A stretch of DNA of 64,000 bases from Marsupella aquatica (taxonomy: Eukaryota > Marchantiophyta), in NCBI GenBank assembly GCA_973895155.1, contig OZ316895.1:4774001-4838000 (forward strand), in the 5' to 3' direction. Below, piece after piece: positions 46,917 to 56,831 of the stretch (its first letter is position 1; the number at the start of each line of letters is the position of its first letter). The notes below the pieces were generated by a model that did no database searches, was not told the DNA's origin, and saw only the letters and a list, made by a program, of their open reading frames with translations. The translations under genes were made by a program, and so were the position numbers.

Positions 46917-47269
46917 TTGTCCAAAAACAGGAGTCCGCCTACATTAGTACACTGTAAGGATGCCTTGGATGAGATCTCGTCGAGTAATTTGGTAACGGTG
47001 CCTAATGATGATCCGTTAACTGGCTGGAGTACGAGAAGTTCCCCTGCCAAGTCGGATGACCATGACATAGTTTTCAGCAAGTCTAAGATGATTCATGAGG
47101 AGCTGAGAAGGAGCTTTGTGGACCAGCTAGACCTCCTTCTAGTCTGATTGGGTTATTGCTAGAATTGAAGGATAGATTGACGACCGTCGACTTCCTTCGT
47201 CAAATGCGGAGAATGAAGGTCTCCAACGACAAAAAGAATCTGGAGCAACTTGTGAAGGTGTTGCCATGA
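46917..47269 (+). pseudogene. Frame-broken coding fragment, family unknown
   Basis: An open stretch without an ATG (its first codon is a TTG) encodes hydrophilic, protein-like text such as SKMIHEELRRSFVDQLDLLL. It hits TGA at 47145. One frame over, the coding text continues from about 47135 as SSLIGLLLELKDRLTTVDFL and NDKKNLEQLVKVLP to TGA at 47267-47269. A single-base shift near 47135 would join both parts. The second part looks like a small helical domain, but I cannot name the family. There is no linked start or upstream exon, so this is a fragment, a decayed gene, or the last exons of a gene I failed to resolve. Confidence 0.35.
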
Positions 47270-47978
47270 AAGTAGTCGACTAAGTGGATGAAACTGTTAA
47301 ATGTACGCTACTATCATGTATCCTGTATACCTGATTCGGACTCATATATGCTTCTAAGCTAAAAAGAAACTCAATTGAATTTACCATATTGTTGAAATAT
47401 GTTGACGAAGAAGACGAATTAAAATTTCTGGATGGAGAGAGTATGGTATTGTAATATCCAGACAAATAGCCGAGTTGTCAAATTTGTCTTCCATAAAAGG
47501 AAATATTGAATGTACCGATTGGTTACTATTCCATTCAGTTGGTTTTTTCATAATCAGTTTGGATACCGGAACCAGAAGTCAAGATTGTGGTGGAAAAGGA
47601 TCCTGTAAAAACCTCTTTCGAAAATTCGTATCCAAGTTAGAAACGAGTGACTCGGTCAATAGGCATATTGATGGAGTTCGTGTTCCTTCTTTCCGGGTTT
47701 GAAACATGCAAATGAACTCGATGACGAGTAGTCCCCTTTCAGGCTTCCTTTCTATGGTTCTCGTTGACTACTGGTAATTAGCGGGCAGCCTTCGAAATCT
47801 GGTTTATACATGGAAATCTCGTAGTAATTTTGAAGGCTTTGGACGTTGTTAGTTTGTGTCCTCAATGGTCCATCGTCACACTGCCGCTCGGGGATTGAGA
47901 CGCCAACGCCATGATTGATCAAGGACTACAGAGAATTAAAAAGTGTGATGCACGCGCGCGAGTCAACACGACATTCTA
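47270..47978. other. Intergenic, nothing recognised
   Basis: Short frames only; no conserved segment or repeat is seen. It may include the 3' UTR of the small minus-strand gene at 47979-48188. Confidence 0.4.
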
Positions 47979-48188
47979 CTAGAGGCGGAGTAAACCTTGG
48001 CCGGATGGGAAATAGTTCACCACGAGTGGTGGTGACGTCGATGCCGACCTCTGCTTGGGCGCCGCCTGCACTGCTTGTTTCGAGGTCGTATCATCAGGCG
48101 AGTTTGATACTTTTCTGTTTTCGAATAATTTACTGTACCACTTGAAGTTTTTCGGTGAGCTACCCGCATTCTTATCTGAGGAAGCCAT
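47979..48188 (-). CDS. Possible small protein gene, 69 aa
   Basis: An ATG frame (48188 to TAG 47979) with coding-like composition: it starts MASSDKNAGSSPKNFKWYSK, continues with KVSNSPDDTTSKQ and ends LVVNYFPSGQGLLRL. It is hydrophilic with no signal peptide or membrane helix. The family is not recognised. Local GC content is higher than in the flanks. The DNA upstream (48425-48775) is a tandem duplication that could belong to its promoter or leader. It could also be one exon of a larger gene. Confidence 0.35.
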   Translation of the reverse strand: MASSDKNAGSSPKNFKWYSKLFENRKVSNSPDDTTSKQAVQAAPKQRSASTSPPLVVNYFPSGQGLLRL

Positions 48189-48424
48189 AGTCGAAGTACA
48201 GTGAAACCTCTTCGCAAGAGATCAAGCCGACTCGCAAGCCGATCGACTGAAATGCAAAAGTTTAGGGTACCACTTTTGAATTCACAATTAATGCTGTTGT
48301 AATGGAATCTGAACCAGAAGTTGTCGGTAATCGAAGAAGATAGCGGAGTGAAGCGTTGGAACTGCAATAATGACGAACGTAATGTGTGAGCTGCAAATGC
48401 TAATTCAAAACGTATGTAAGGTGA

Positions 48425-48775
48425 AGCTGAGCTGAAATAATGCGTGCGTCTCGATCTAGAACTACTGTACTTGCAATCAAAGGCCTTGTAAACGGATGCT
48501 ACAATTGTTGAGTAATGAGGCGAAGCTGAATTCAAATGTCTTTCCAAGCGCAATAACACTCAGTTCTATAATTATACAGCAGACATGTAGAACTCGGATG
48601 AGCTTGAGCTGAAGCGGTGTGTGGGTCTTGATCTGGAACTACTTGCAATCAAAGGCCTTGAAGTAAACGGATGCTAAAATTGTTGAATGTATGCAGGGAA
48701 GCAGAATTCTGATATCTTTCCAAGCGCAGAAACACTCAGTTATATACGCAGCAGACGAATGGACCTCGGATGAGC
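48425..48775. repeat. 177-bp tandem duplication
   Basis: Copy 1 is about 48425-48601 and copy 2 about 48602-48775. They share GAGCTGAA, TTGCAATCAAAGGCCTTG, AAACGGATGCTA.AATTGTTGA and CTTTCCAAGCGCA..AACACTCAGTT. Copies differ by small indels (for example CTTGTAAACGG against CTTGAAGTAAACGG). The start of a third unit (GGATGAGCTCGAGAGCTGAAATT) is seen near 48767. Confidence 0.85.
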
Positions 48776-49262
48776 TCGAGAGCTGAAATTGGTACAGTAC
48801 ATAACTGTGTTCATCACCGAGAGTACTGGATGTTTCGCGTTGGTGACTCTCATTTCTGCTCAACTCCTCGAATGATCGAAAGGTGTAACCGGCTATGTTG
48901 CAAATATATATTTGACTAGAACATTTTATCTTACTAAAAATTAAAAGGCTTTTTAATTTTTGCCAAAAGACAATAGACAATATACAAGATATACTGTGGT
49001 AATAAAAATATACTAATTATAATCAGTGGTTAGCTTTTAAATTAAAAAAAGCTTTAAAATATATATTAAAACTTGTGCCCAGACCGCCAAAAGACAATAT
49101 AGAAAGATATACTGTAGTAATAAAAATTTTGGCACATTGGGTCAGGTGTCTGAGAGGAGCCTAGGAATGATGAATTAATTACTCCTTTTTCACAAAAGCA
49201 AAAAGAGGTTGAAAGGATAAGACGAGGAGTAGACAATGTGAATAGCTTATTATAGTGTTTGA

Positions 49263-49475
49263 TAGACACCTAGAATGAAAAGTCTTATTGAGTGACCCCC
49301 AAAAGTGAGAAATCTTACTTGAGTGACCCCCAAAATGAAAATGTTGCTAGAGACCACTCAACTGAAAACTGTACTTTGACAGACCCCTAAATGAAAAGTG
49401 TACATGAGAGACCCCCAAAATGAAAAATGTTACTAGAGGCCACCCAAAATGAAGAGTGTTACTTGATGGACCTCA
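49263..49475. repeat. Degenerate 33-45-bp tandem array
   Basis: Six or so irregular units of the form GTTACTTGAGTGACCCCCAAAATGAAAA run from TGATAGACACCTAGAATGAA to GATGGACCTCAGATAATGA. Confidence 0.75.
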
Positions 49476-50258
49476 GATAATGACTGCATGGATGTAACAA
49501 CAATTAATATGGCCGCAAGGATTGCATGGCCACAACAATCTCATGGACACAATAACTGCATGACCACAATAATATTTCATGGCTGCAAGCACACAAAACA
49601 TGCCCCAACAACTTACTTGCTCTACTTGCATTTCTTTGTTTTGCCTCAACATCTTCTACGCAACTCACTGCAGGCATTGCACTAGTATATATTTGGACAT
49701 TCGTGTACTACCCTAGTTCCAATTGTAACTAAGGTGTCCCAGGGAACCATAATTTGCTATATTTCCCATAGTGCCCATTTTGAAATCAAGGGTCCTCATT
49801 GTGGAGAGGAACTTAGTGTAACAAAACTAGAGTAACATATTTTGGAAATTCTTTTAAAAGTATTGAGGGAGTATAATTTAACAATTTGTTTGAGTCTTGC
49901 AAGTGGTTATGTGAGTCCCTCCAAGCACCTTATCAAACTATTGTGTCTATCCTTAGTTTTCTCTCTTCTAAAGAAACTTCAATTTTCCCAAATTTTCCAA
50001 GCTAGTGAGGGCTCCACAAGAGCCATTCTGTTCATCTGTAGGGGCAACCGATGGGCTAACTGGGAGAATCACAGGTGAGCACTTGACATTGGATGTTGCG
50101 GGCCAACAGGGAGAATCCACTGTCTCGTGAGAACTTGCTACTGGGTGCCAATGGTGTTGACTGGTGCTCATGCACATATCGGGTGAGGAGATCAGGTGTG
50201 TCAGGTAGAGGATAGTGGTCATAGTTAAGTAGTATGGGATGAGCAATGGCTGTGTGTG

Positions 50259-50294
50259 GGGGGCGGGGGGGGGGGGGGGCAGGGGGGAAGGGGG
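50259..50294 (+). repeat. Long interrupted G-tract (G-quadruplex-capable)
   Basis: Runs of 6, 14, 6 and 5 G separated only by C, CA or AA. Four or more G-runs meet the usual G-quadruplex pattern. The exact run length may also be uncertain in the assembly. Confidence 0.85.
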
Positions 50295-50473
50295 TTACTA
50301 GGTTGCATCCGGAATGTGAGAATAAGCTGAGTGGCCCAACTTGGAAGCTTTCTTGAACATTCAGGTAGCATAGTTACAATCTAGAACCCTGCCCTGTCTG
50401 ACCTTGGTTATTGTTCCCAAATAGTTTCCAGAAAATATCTCCCAGTTGCATATTTGCAAGCAGATCATGAGAA

Positions 50474-50816
50474 TGTAAAGCATAGACGACAATCGCAACG
50501 GCAAGCCCATGATTCATCTAATGCACAAGAGTCGACATAGAGAGATACGTGGTTCACCTCCACATGAGGCTACGTCCACAGGACCACACATGAGCTTTAC
50601 TGCACTCTAGGCCGACCGGCCATACCAAGCATCCACAACGCAAACTCTCTCTATCTCTCAACTAGCTCAGTAACAATGAGCCTAAGTTCCCTCTCTCCAA
50701 GCAAACACCGCTTGGTTATAGTGTGCACAACATGACTAACCTAACCAAGTCTGCGACTAAGGTTAGCCTTAACTACAGTACAGTCGTAACTCTAGACCTA
50801 AGCGTAAATCCTAACA
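50474..50816. mobile_element. Solo LTR, 343 bp, with 5-bp target duplication
   Basis: Starts TGTAAAG and ends CCTAACA. It is flanked by the perfect direct repeat GAGAA at 50469-50473 and 50817-50821. It shares AGAGATACGTGGTTCACCTC, GAGGCTACGTCCAC and the CAACTAGCTC..AACAATGA region, in the same order, with the LTR at 24674-25005. Same family, clearly diverged copies. No internal retrotransposon sequence is present. Confidence 0.85.
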
Positions 50817-50821
50817 GAGAA

Positions 50822-51700
50822 TAGGAGCATGGACTAGAAATGGTTACCCACCTGACCAGTAATCTTCATTCCGTACATAAGTTTACGTATATGGTTATGG
50901 TCGCTCATTGCCCTATTATGGGGTAAGTATTGGGGTGACATATTGTTGACCTGAAGGAGTGGAGGATTGTAGTGGGATGGGTGGGGAACCCCACCCACTA
51001 TGTTTACTACTCGGGCTTGCCCATCGGCCCATCGGCCTTGCCACTTTGGCCCATAGTGGGCAAGTATGGTGTGGATGGGTGTGGATGCTCTAAGATAGAC
51101 CCATATCCATAATGGGGTAGGGATTGACCATAAACACAGGCTAAGGAGAAGCCACAAACTACAGGAGCCACACGCTTTACTGGTTTTTGTGTAAGCCCCA
51201 TAGCTATGTATTTGTTTTTGAAGGGGAAATTTGTGAAACCCCATAGACCTATGAGTCTCAACCCAACTTAGCTAGTACACAACCATGTCTCTCTGGGCTG
51301 CTGTGTATAGGATTAAGGACCTACGGTGAACTTTACGAGATATAGGGCGACCATATGCTGATCCTCGTATGCGGGGAGAAATATGGGAGACCGAATGCTC
51401 GTAAAAGAATATGTAAGTGTTTTATCCTACTACCAGGTTATGTGTTTAATTATGATTGGCTCACAATGACCCTGTAAATATTTTCTAAGTGTTTCAGCTT
51501 TGCACAGAGTCCATAGATCTTGTAATGAGGCATTAAACTTACAGGTGGAGTTCTATCAATAATTGCTCATCACATGACCTTAAAGGAGAGAGAGTGTTTT
51601 GGAATCTGGTTCCGAGTGCATTGTGTCTCAAGTCCTCCTCATGTCCAGAATTTGCTTGTTGATTGTTACTTTTGAGTTGAGCATACAAAAGCTCAGCACA
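50822..51700. other. Intergenic upstream of the ferredoxin gene
   Basis: No gene was recognised. The minus-strand frame at 50834-51244 overlaps low-complexity CCCAT-rich text (51010-51120) and encodes nothing recognisable. Confidence 0.4.
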
Positions 51701-51706
51701 CATCCT

Positions 51707-51725
51707 CTAAACCCTAAACCCTAAA
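51707..51725 (+). promoter_or_regulatory. Telo-box upstream of the mitochondrial ferredoxin gene
   Basis: CTAAACCCTAAACCCTAAA, two overlapping AAACCCTAA telo-boxes. In plants these sit just upstream of the transcription start of many growth- and translation-linked genes and are bound by TRB-type proteins. CT-rich text (CTCACTCTCTCACTCCCTCT) follows directly, typical of a start region. The assignment to the 52376 gene is by position and strand. Confidence 0.6.
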
Positions 51726-51860
51726 GTATCTCACTCTCTCACTCCCTCTGAGTTTCAGATTGGATCGTCTTCAGTTGAAGGCACTGGGTTTTCCGCGAAA
51801 ACCCTGCCGATGAATGTGGAATTCACAATTCTTGCCATCCGACGAAGCTGTGGCTTGAAG

Positions 51861-52163
51861 GTAAATCATCTGTGAATCTGATCTACGCCCAAATTTGTGC
51901 GCTTTGTCGATTTTTCTCCTGAGCTTTGCTTTAATCCCGTTAGATCTGTGGTGCGGTTTGAGGTGAGTCCCGCAGTGAATCACCGCAGCAGGCAGCAATG
52001 AAAGGAAAGGAGAGCAAAGCAGGCAAGCAAAGCAGTAATAGGCTCGGAATCTCTAGTCATTGAATTTGATGAGCTGAAATTTGAGGAATGGAGTGGAGTG
52101 GAGTGGGTTCGATCCAGGCTGACGAGGGGGGCTGCTTCTGGATCCTTCTGATGATGCAGGTGT
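51861..52163 (+). other. Possible 5' UTR intron of the ferredoxin gene
   Basis: A donor-like CTTGAAG|GTAAATC at 51861 and an acceptor-like GATGATGCAG near 52159 would shorten the otherwise roughly 650-base leader. No coding content is present. This is inferred from splice-like strings only. Confidence 0.25.
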
Positions 52164-52375
52164 TTAAATCGTGCCCCTGAGATTCTTCCACAAAACAGCT
52201 AAGGCCGTTCCGAGTCCCAAGATGGTGGATTTGATTTGCTATATCCGTTTCCGGGGTTGCGATTCCTGTATCTCCACGATTGGTAGCATTTAAGATTCCC
52301 ACCGGCAGATTTTGTATACTGAACATAATCTCTCCCTCCTTTGCGCAACGGTGCGAGAGTGGGCATAGTCTGCTA

Positions 52376-54996
52376 ATGGGCCGTCGACGAGTTGCTACGA
52401 GTTTGCAGTGTTTATTAGGGAGTAGGAATATTTTTTCTGCTCCCTGGACAAAACCTAATAATGCACAAGGAATATATCGGAACTATAGTTTCACGAATTT
52501 GGCTACAAGGAATGATGGAAGAAGTGCTTTCGGAAAAGAAACGAGACATGACATTGCATCGCCTAGACGCTTTGGGTCGCAAGGACATGAGATGTCCACG
52601 ATGGCAGGCTCAGCAGATCGATTCGAATTCCAACGACGTTCTCGACCTAATTCTTTGACTAGAGGTAAACCCATAAATTCTACAACTATAACGTGAAGTT
52701 CTTGTAACAATTGAATCCAGGATTTAAACACATTCCTAGTCGATAAGCTGAATGGATCACGATATGTTCGTTTCTTCTTCTCTTCAACTTGGAAGGTCCA
52801 CACCTTAAGAAGCTCTAAGGAATTTGGATTCTCTACGGATTTGTTCTTTTATAGGTCTGGAAGTGGGGCACTGGAATTAAAAGCTTTTAGTTTTCTTTAG
52901 AATTTCGTTTTGTTCTCAGTTGAAATGGGACAGCTGCACAAATAAATCTTGCACGAAAAGAATGGTAGTATGGCGCGTTGGAGAAATTCTTTTTGTGTGG
53001 TTTGGTCCCTTTGCCTTTGTGTTTCTTCTTCTCGTGTTTGAAGTTAGTTGTAGGCAAATCTGAACTTCGGGGTGCCTGAGCAATTTATGAACAAGCTTTG
53101 ACAGAATTATATAAGCTCTTGAGTAGAATCTGAACTATTTGTTCTGGTGACCAGCGTTTTCGTACGAGCAGAGGTGTTGGCATACGTCTGGAACAAATTT
53201 TGAAGGAGCAGAAAAGTATGTATCACTTCCCACGGAACTGAATAGTGTACATAGGTCTAAATGTGTGTAGTTCTCATGTAGCTGACTCGTATCCATTTGG
53301 ATTTTCGAATGCAAGTAGAGCAGGGTAGGGGAGATCACTTCTTCCACAAATATCACCCATCAAAGATAGTGAAAAGTAAGTGGTTACAGGATTATAATCC
53401 TAGGATATTGTATTCTAGACGAGCTATACAGTATGAAGATCCGATGAGAACCCTCTCGAACACGCTCTTGGTTCTGGGTCCAGAAGTAGAAGCTGTGTTT
53501 GGTGCTTCCGGTTTCTAATCACCATAGATTCTTTCAAGAAGAAACTTCGATACTTTCGCAGGCATTTTTGGTGACCTTGCCCATCTGACGTTGTGTAGTG
53601 AGGCTACCCCAACAACAGGGTAGGGTCAGGTGTAGTAGCTTAACAGTGAGTACACGACATCGTATCATTCATACTTCTCGACTGATGCCTCATTTACCGG
53701 CAGGATTTCGGTTACCTTTGTTGACAAGGACGGCGACGAAACAAAAATCCAGGTTCCAGTTGGCATGTCTATGCTTGAAGCTGCTCATGAGAATGACATT
53801 GAACTTGAAGGTAGGTTTGCATGCAATGGTTTTGATATGTTGCATAAGCGAATCGCGATCGAAACTCCTTGATCGAACCTAGCTTACTGCATTCTAAATG
53901 TTGAGATGATTCTGTTAGTAAGATTATACTGCTGATAGGGTTATTGTTGTGGATGTGTCGCACAAAACTTGCGCAAAAAGCTTTGAGAGTAGGTCGGAGT
54001 TTATGCGTGTAGAGGTAACACCATGCAAGTTGCTACTAAAACTCCTTTTGACAGCCTTGCATTTTACTTTCTCGAGCAGGTGCTTGCGAAGGCTCATTGG
54101 CGTGCTCAACATGCCATGTTATATTTATGGTAACTCATGGAACCTCTACCGTCGTTGCCTTAGACTTCTGTTTGTGTTCTTAGGGAGGAAAAGATCACCG
54201 CAATAATTTACAGAACCGACCTTTGACGACTACTGAAAGGTCTGGGTCGTTGTTGCCAGCTGGCAGCCATCTGTTCTTGAAGGGTGGATGATCTATTGTC
54301 AACGAGAGGAATTGATTGGAGTTTTGTACTAGTAATCTAAGTGTCAAGAATGAGTTTTGTGCATGTCTTTGATTCTGATGCACAGCTGTAGGACCGCATC
54401 CTATGGTAAAGTTTTACAACTTCCAATTTTTGTAGTTGAAACTGTCACATAGAGAACCAATCATCTGCACATAATTACAATCTTTTGTTCCGTGTAAGGG
54501 GAGATCCTGGTCGAAAAGAGAGAACAAAGGAAATAACGGAGTGTCGATGACGCATCAGGAAAATGTGTAATATGGTCAGGTGGAGTCCCAGTCCAACTCA
54601 TTTTAGAGAGGCTGACTCAAGACCGCTGTGGTCATTCATGCCTGTTTGTGCAGGATGAAGAAATGTATAATAAGCTACCGGAGCCATCAGACGAGGAGAA
54701 TGATATGCTTGATCTAGCTTTTGGTTTAACTGAGACGTGAGTGCTTCACGACTTCTCAATCTGTTGAATTGTGGGGTCTGACAGGGTCTTACACATTCTT
54801 AAAACTCATAGATTTGGTTTGTCATTTCTAGTGGCATTCTTGTATATTACTGGCTGGAAATTGACTGTTTATGTTGTGCAGGTCCAGGTTAGGCTGCCAG
54901 GTGATAGCGACGCCTGAGCTGGATGGGTTGCACCTTGCCCTTCCTGCTGCAACTAGAAATTTTGCAGTCGACGGTCATGTGCCTAAACCTCATTAG
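52376..54996 (+). CDS. MFDX: Mitochondrial adrenodoxin-type [2Fe-2S] ferredoxin, 6 exons
   Basis: Exons 52376-52664, 53155-53215, 53704-53810, 54080-54129, 54654-54736 and 54882-54996 total 705 nt, 234 aa, with GT-AG introns and closing phases. The first about 115 residues are Arg/Ser-rich ([18 protein letters not shown]) and fit a mitochondrial presequence. The ferredoxin domain begins [11 protein letters not shown]. It has cluster cysteines Cys155, Cys161, Cys164 ([11 protein letters not shown]) and Cys202 (RLGCQV), then the acidic EEPxDEEN-type helix and the conserved end [11 protein letters not shown]. Plant homologues pass electrons from adrenodoxin reductase to Fe-S cluster assembly and to biotin synthase in the mitochondrial matrix. 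The ATG at 52376 is the first in frame; upstream in-frame text has no ATG. Exon 2 was chosen by phase and by similarity to the Arabidopsis linker, so it is the least certain exon. Confidence 0.93.
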
Positions 54997-56831
54997 ACTC
55001 AACAGCTAGCAGCAGCAGGGTGCGGCAAGAATCCTCGTGTAGGCATTTTTATCCTGCAAAATTTTGAGATTCAATAAAGTCGGTGGTCAATCCATCATCC
55101 AAAAAGGTGCCGAGACTTCTTCACCTTGTTAATAAACTTATGCAATCAATTTAAAGTTGACTGCGTAGCAATAGATTACAGAATGGCTAATGTTGAAAAG
55201 TAATCATTTAGGAAACACTGTCCATGTGGATAGTATCTGTAAAAGTTTCATGTTAAATGACAGCCACAGCAGTCTTACATGGTATCTCAATTTGTCATGA
55301 GCACTGCAGAAGATTACTATTTGGCTAACAGGACTGATCTATATTTACAAAGCGGAAACTGCTCTACACACTAATATATCTACCTAGCGCCTACAAGAAC
55401 CATGTTGAAAAAAGATTAGTATGTCCTCCTGCTAGTCTCTATAACAAAGTTTTACTCTATCCTGCTAGTTTTGTCTCGAATTTATCCACATAATTTGGAA
55501 ACTTGTCATGTGGAGTCCCCTGTCCTAGTGTCCTCGTAGCTCAGCTAGTTAGTCTGAATTGCCATTGTATCATGCCTCATATTCTGATCCACCCAACCCT
55601 TGTCTCGCAACCGCCCTATTCTCATCCCTCCGGGCTAAGGACAACACCCCCCCCCCCCCCACAATGCATGTCTAAAATGGACTGCCAGGTCCCACTCTTC
55701 CAATTGTGTGACAATTAAGTCTCTGTGTAGTCTCATGCAACAATGTAATTTTCTGTGTATCTGAAGGCTCGTTTGACGCAGGTCTGTGATGCTTATTCTT
55801 TCACACATCTCTTGCGGAAACGATAGGATTCTCCATTTTCGTCTGCCTATCTTTTCCTCGGCAGTGGGTTGAATTCCCCCCAGGTGATGGAAATGTGCAT
55901 CATGGAGACAAACGATCTTGTTCTTGCTTGCTATGAGATGCCAAACTTGGCAAGCCGTTCAATAACTAAGGTTCCTATGTGACATGTGAGTGAATCACCC
56001 AACTGAAAAGTAGGTCAAGCTTACGGTATGCACGAGAAGCGGCAAAAGAGAAAAGAGGAGAGCTTTCACAAATAACTTTTGGACCAACTGGAGCTTGGAT
56101 TGCAGAAACCATCGGATCCTGAGAAGCCTTCTTCCAGTATGTTGCCAAACGTTTACTAGTGTATATATTTTGAGAAAGCGCAGCTTATGCTTTGGCGTAG
56201 CAATGAATTGGACAGACAACGTCTCGAAGCATCATTTCAACCCTTAAGCTACTAATTACTTTGCGGTTTCTTAGCTCATTGGTACGAACCTGTCGCGGGG
56301 AGGATGTGTTGTTTTACGTACGTTTCAACTCCATAGGAGTAAAATCCTGTAGCTTATATGATTTCCCTTCCAAAAAAAAATCTGTGACTGACTTCCAAGA
56401 AAAATTCTTTCGGCGAATTCCTTACATGCTTTGCAAGCAGGTATACTATATCGACCCCAATTCAGGATCATGGAAGTTTTGAAATAGGGAAGGCCTTGCC
56501 ACAGAAGAAACTGAACATAGGCATTGGCCTCCAAACAACTAAAAACTACCCCTTGGAATATCAAGAATACTGAACTCAGTAACCCAAAAATGCAAATTCT
56601 GCACGTGTGCGTAATTTGGCCTGCCTGTTTGTAAAATGGGACATGACATGGAAAATGCTAGGTGTGTAACTATAATTGGATCCCCTGTCCTGGAAGAAGA
56701 GTACCAAGAAATCCGTACTTGAATCTAAAACTAGGGACTATCGGAGAGTCTGAATGAAGGAAATATGAATCATAATCAGCTTCACATTTGCTATGAGAAG
56801 GATTTAGGTATGCGGCCAACAATTATTTCTT
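54997..56831. other. 3' flank of the ferredoxin gene meeting the 3' end of the SOUL gene
   Basis: Convergent gene ends. AATAAAG at 55074 and AATAAAC at 55131 are candidate poly(A) signals for the ferredoxin gene. A run of 14 C lies at 55647-55660. Near 55535-55552, TAGCTCAGCTAGTTAG resembles a tRNA A-box, but no B-box follows. No gene was recognised. Confidence 0.45.

Larger units (their letters stand above)
48776..50468. other. AT-rich intergenic DNA with simple repeats
   Basis: No gene was recognised. It contains the degenerate GACCCCCAAAATGAAAA array (49263-49475), a run of CATGGCCACAACAAT-like phrases (49488-49590), and the long G-tract at 50259-50294. Confidence 0.5.

Noticed and set aside
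47475-47702. 75-codon plus-strand frame
   Set aside because: Starts at a non-ATG codon; no domain or linked exon.
51771-52326. Two minus-strand frames in the ferredoxin leader
   Set aside because: No domain and no linked exons; they lie in the CT-rich leader of the plus-strand gene.
53297-53518. 73-codon frame in intron 2 of the ferredoxin gene
   Set aside because: Exons 2 and 3 join in phase without it, and the ferredoxin family has no such insert.
55531-55600. TAGCTCAGCTAGTTAG as a tRNA gene
   Set aside because: Only the A-box-like half is present; no B-box, anticodon arm or acceptor-stem pairing follows.
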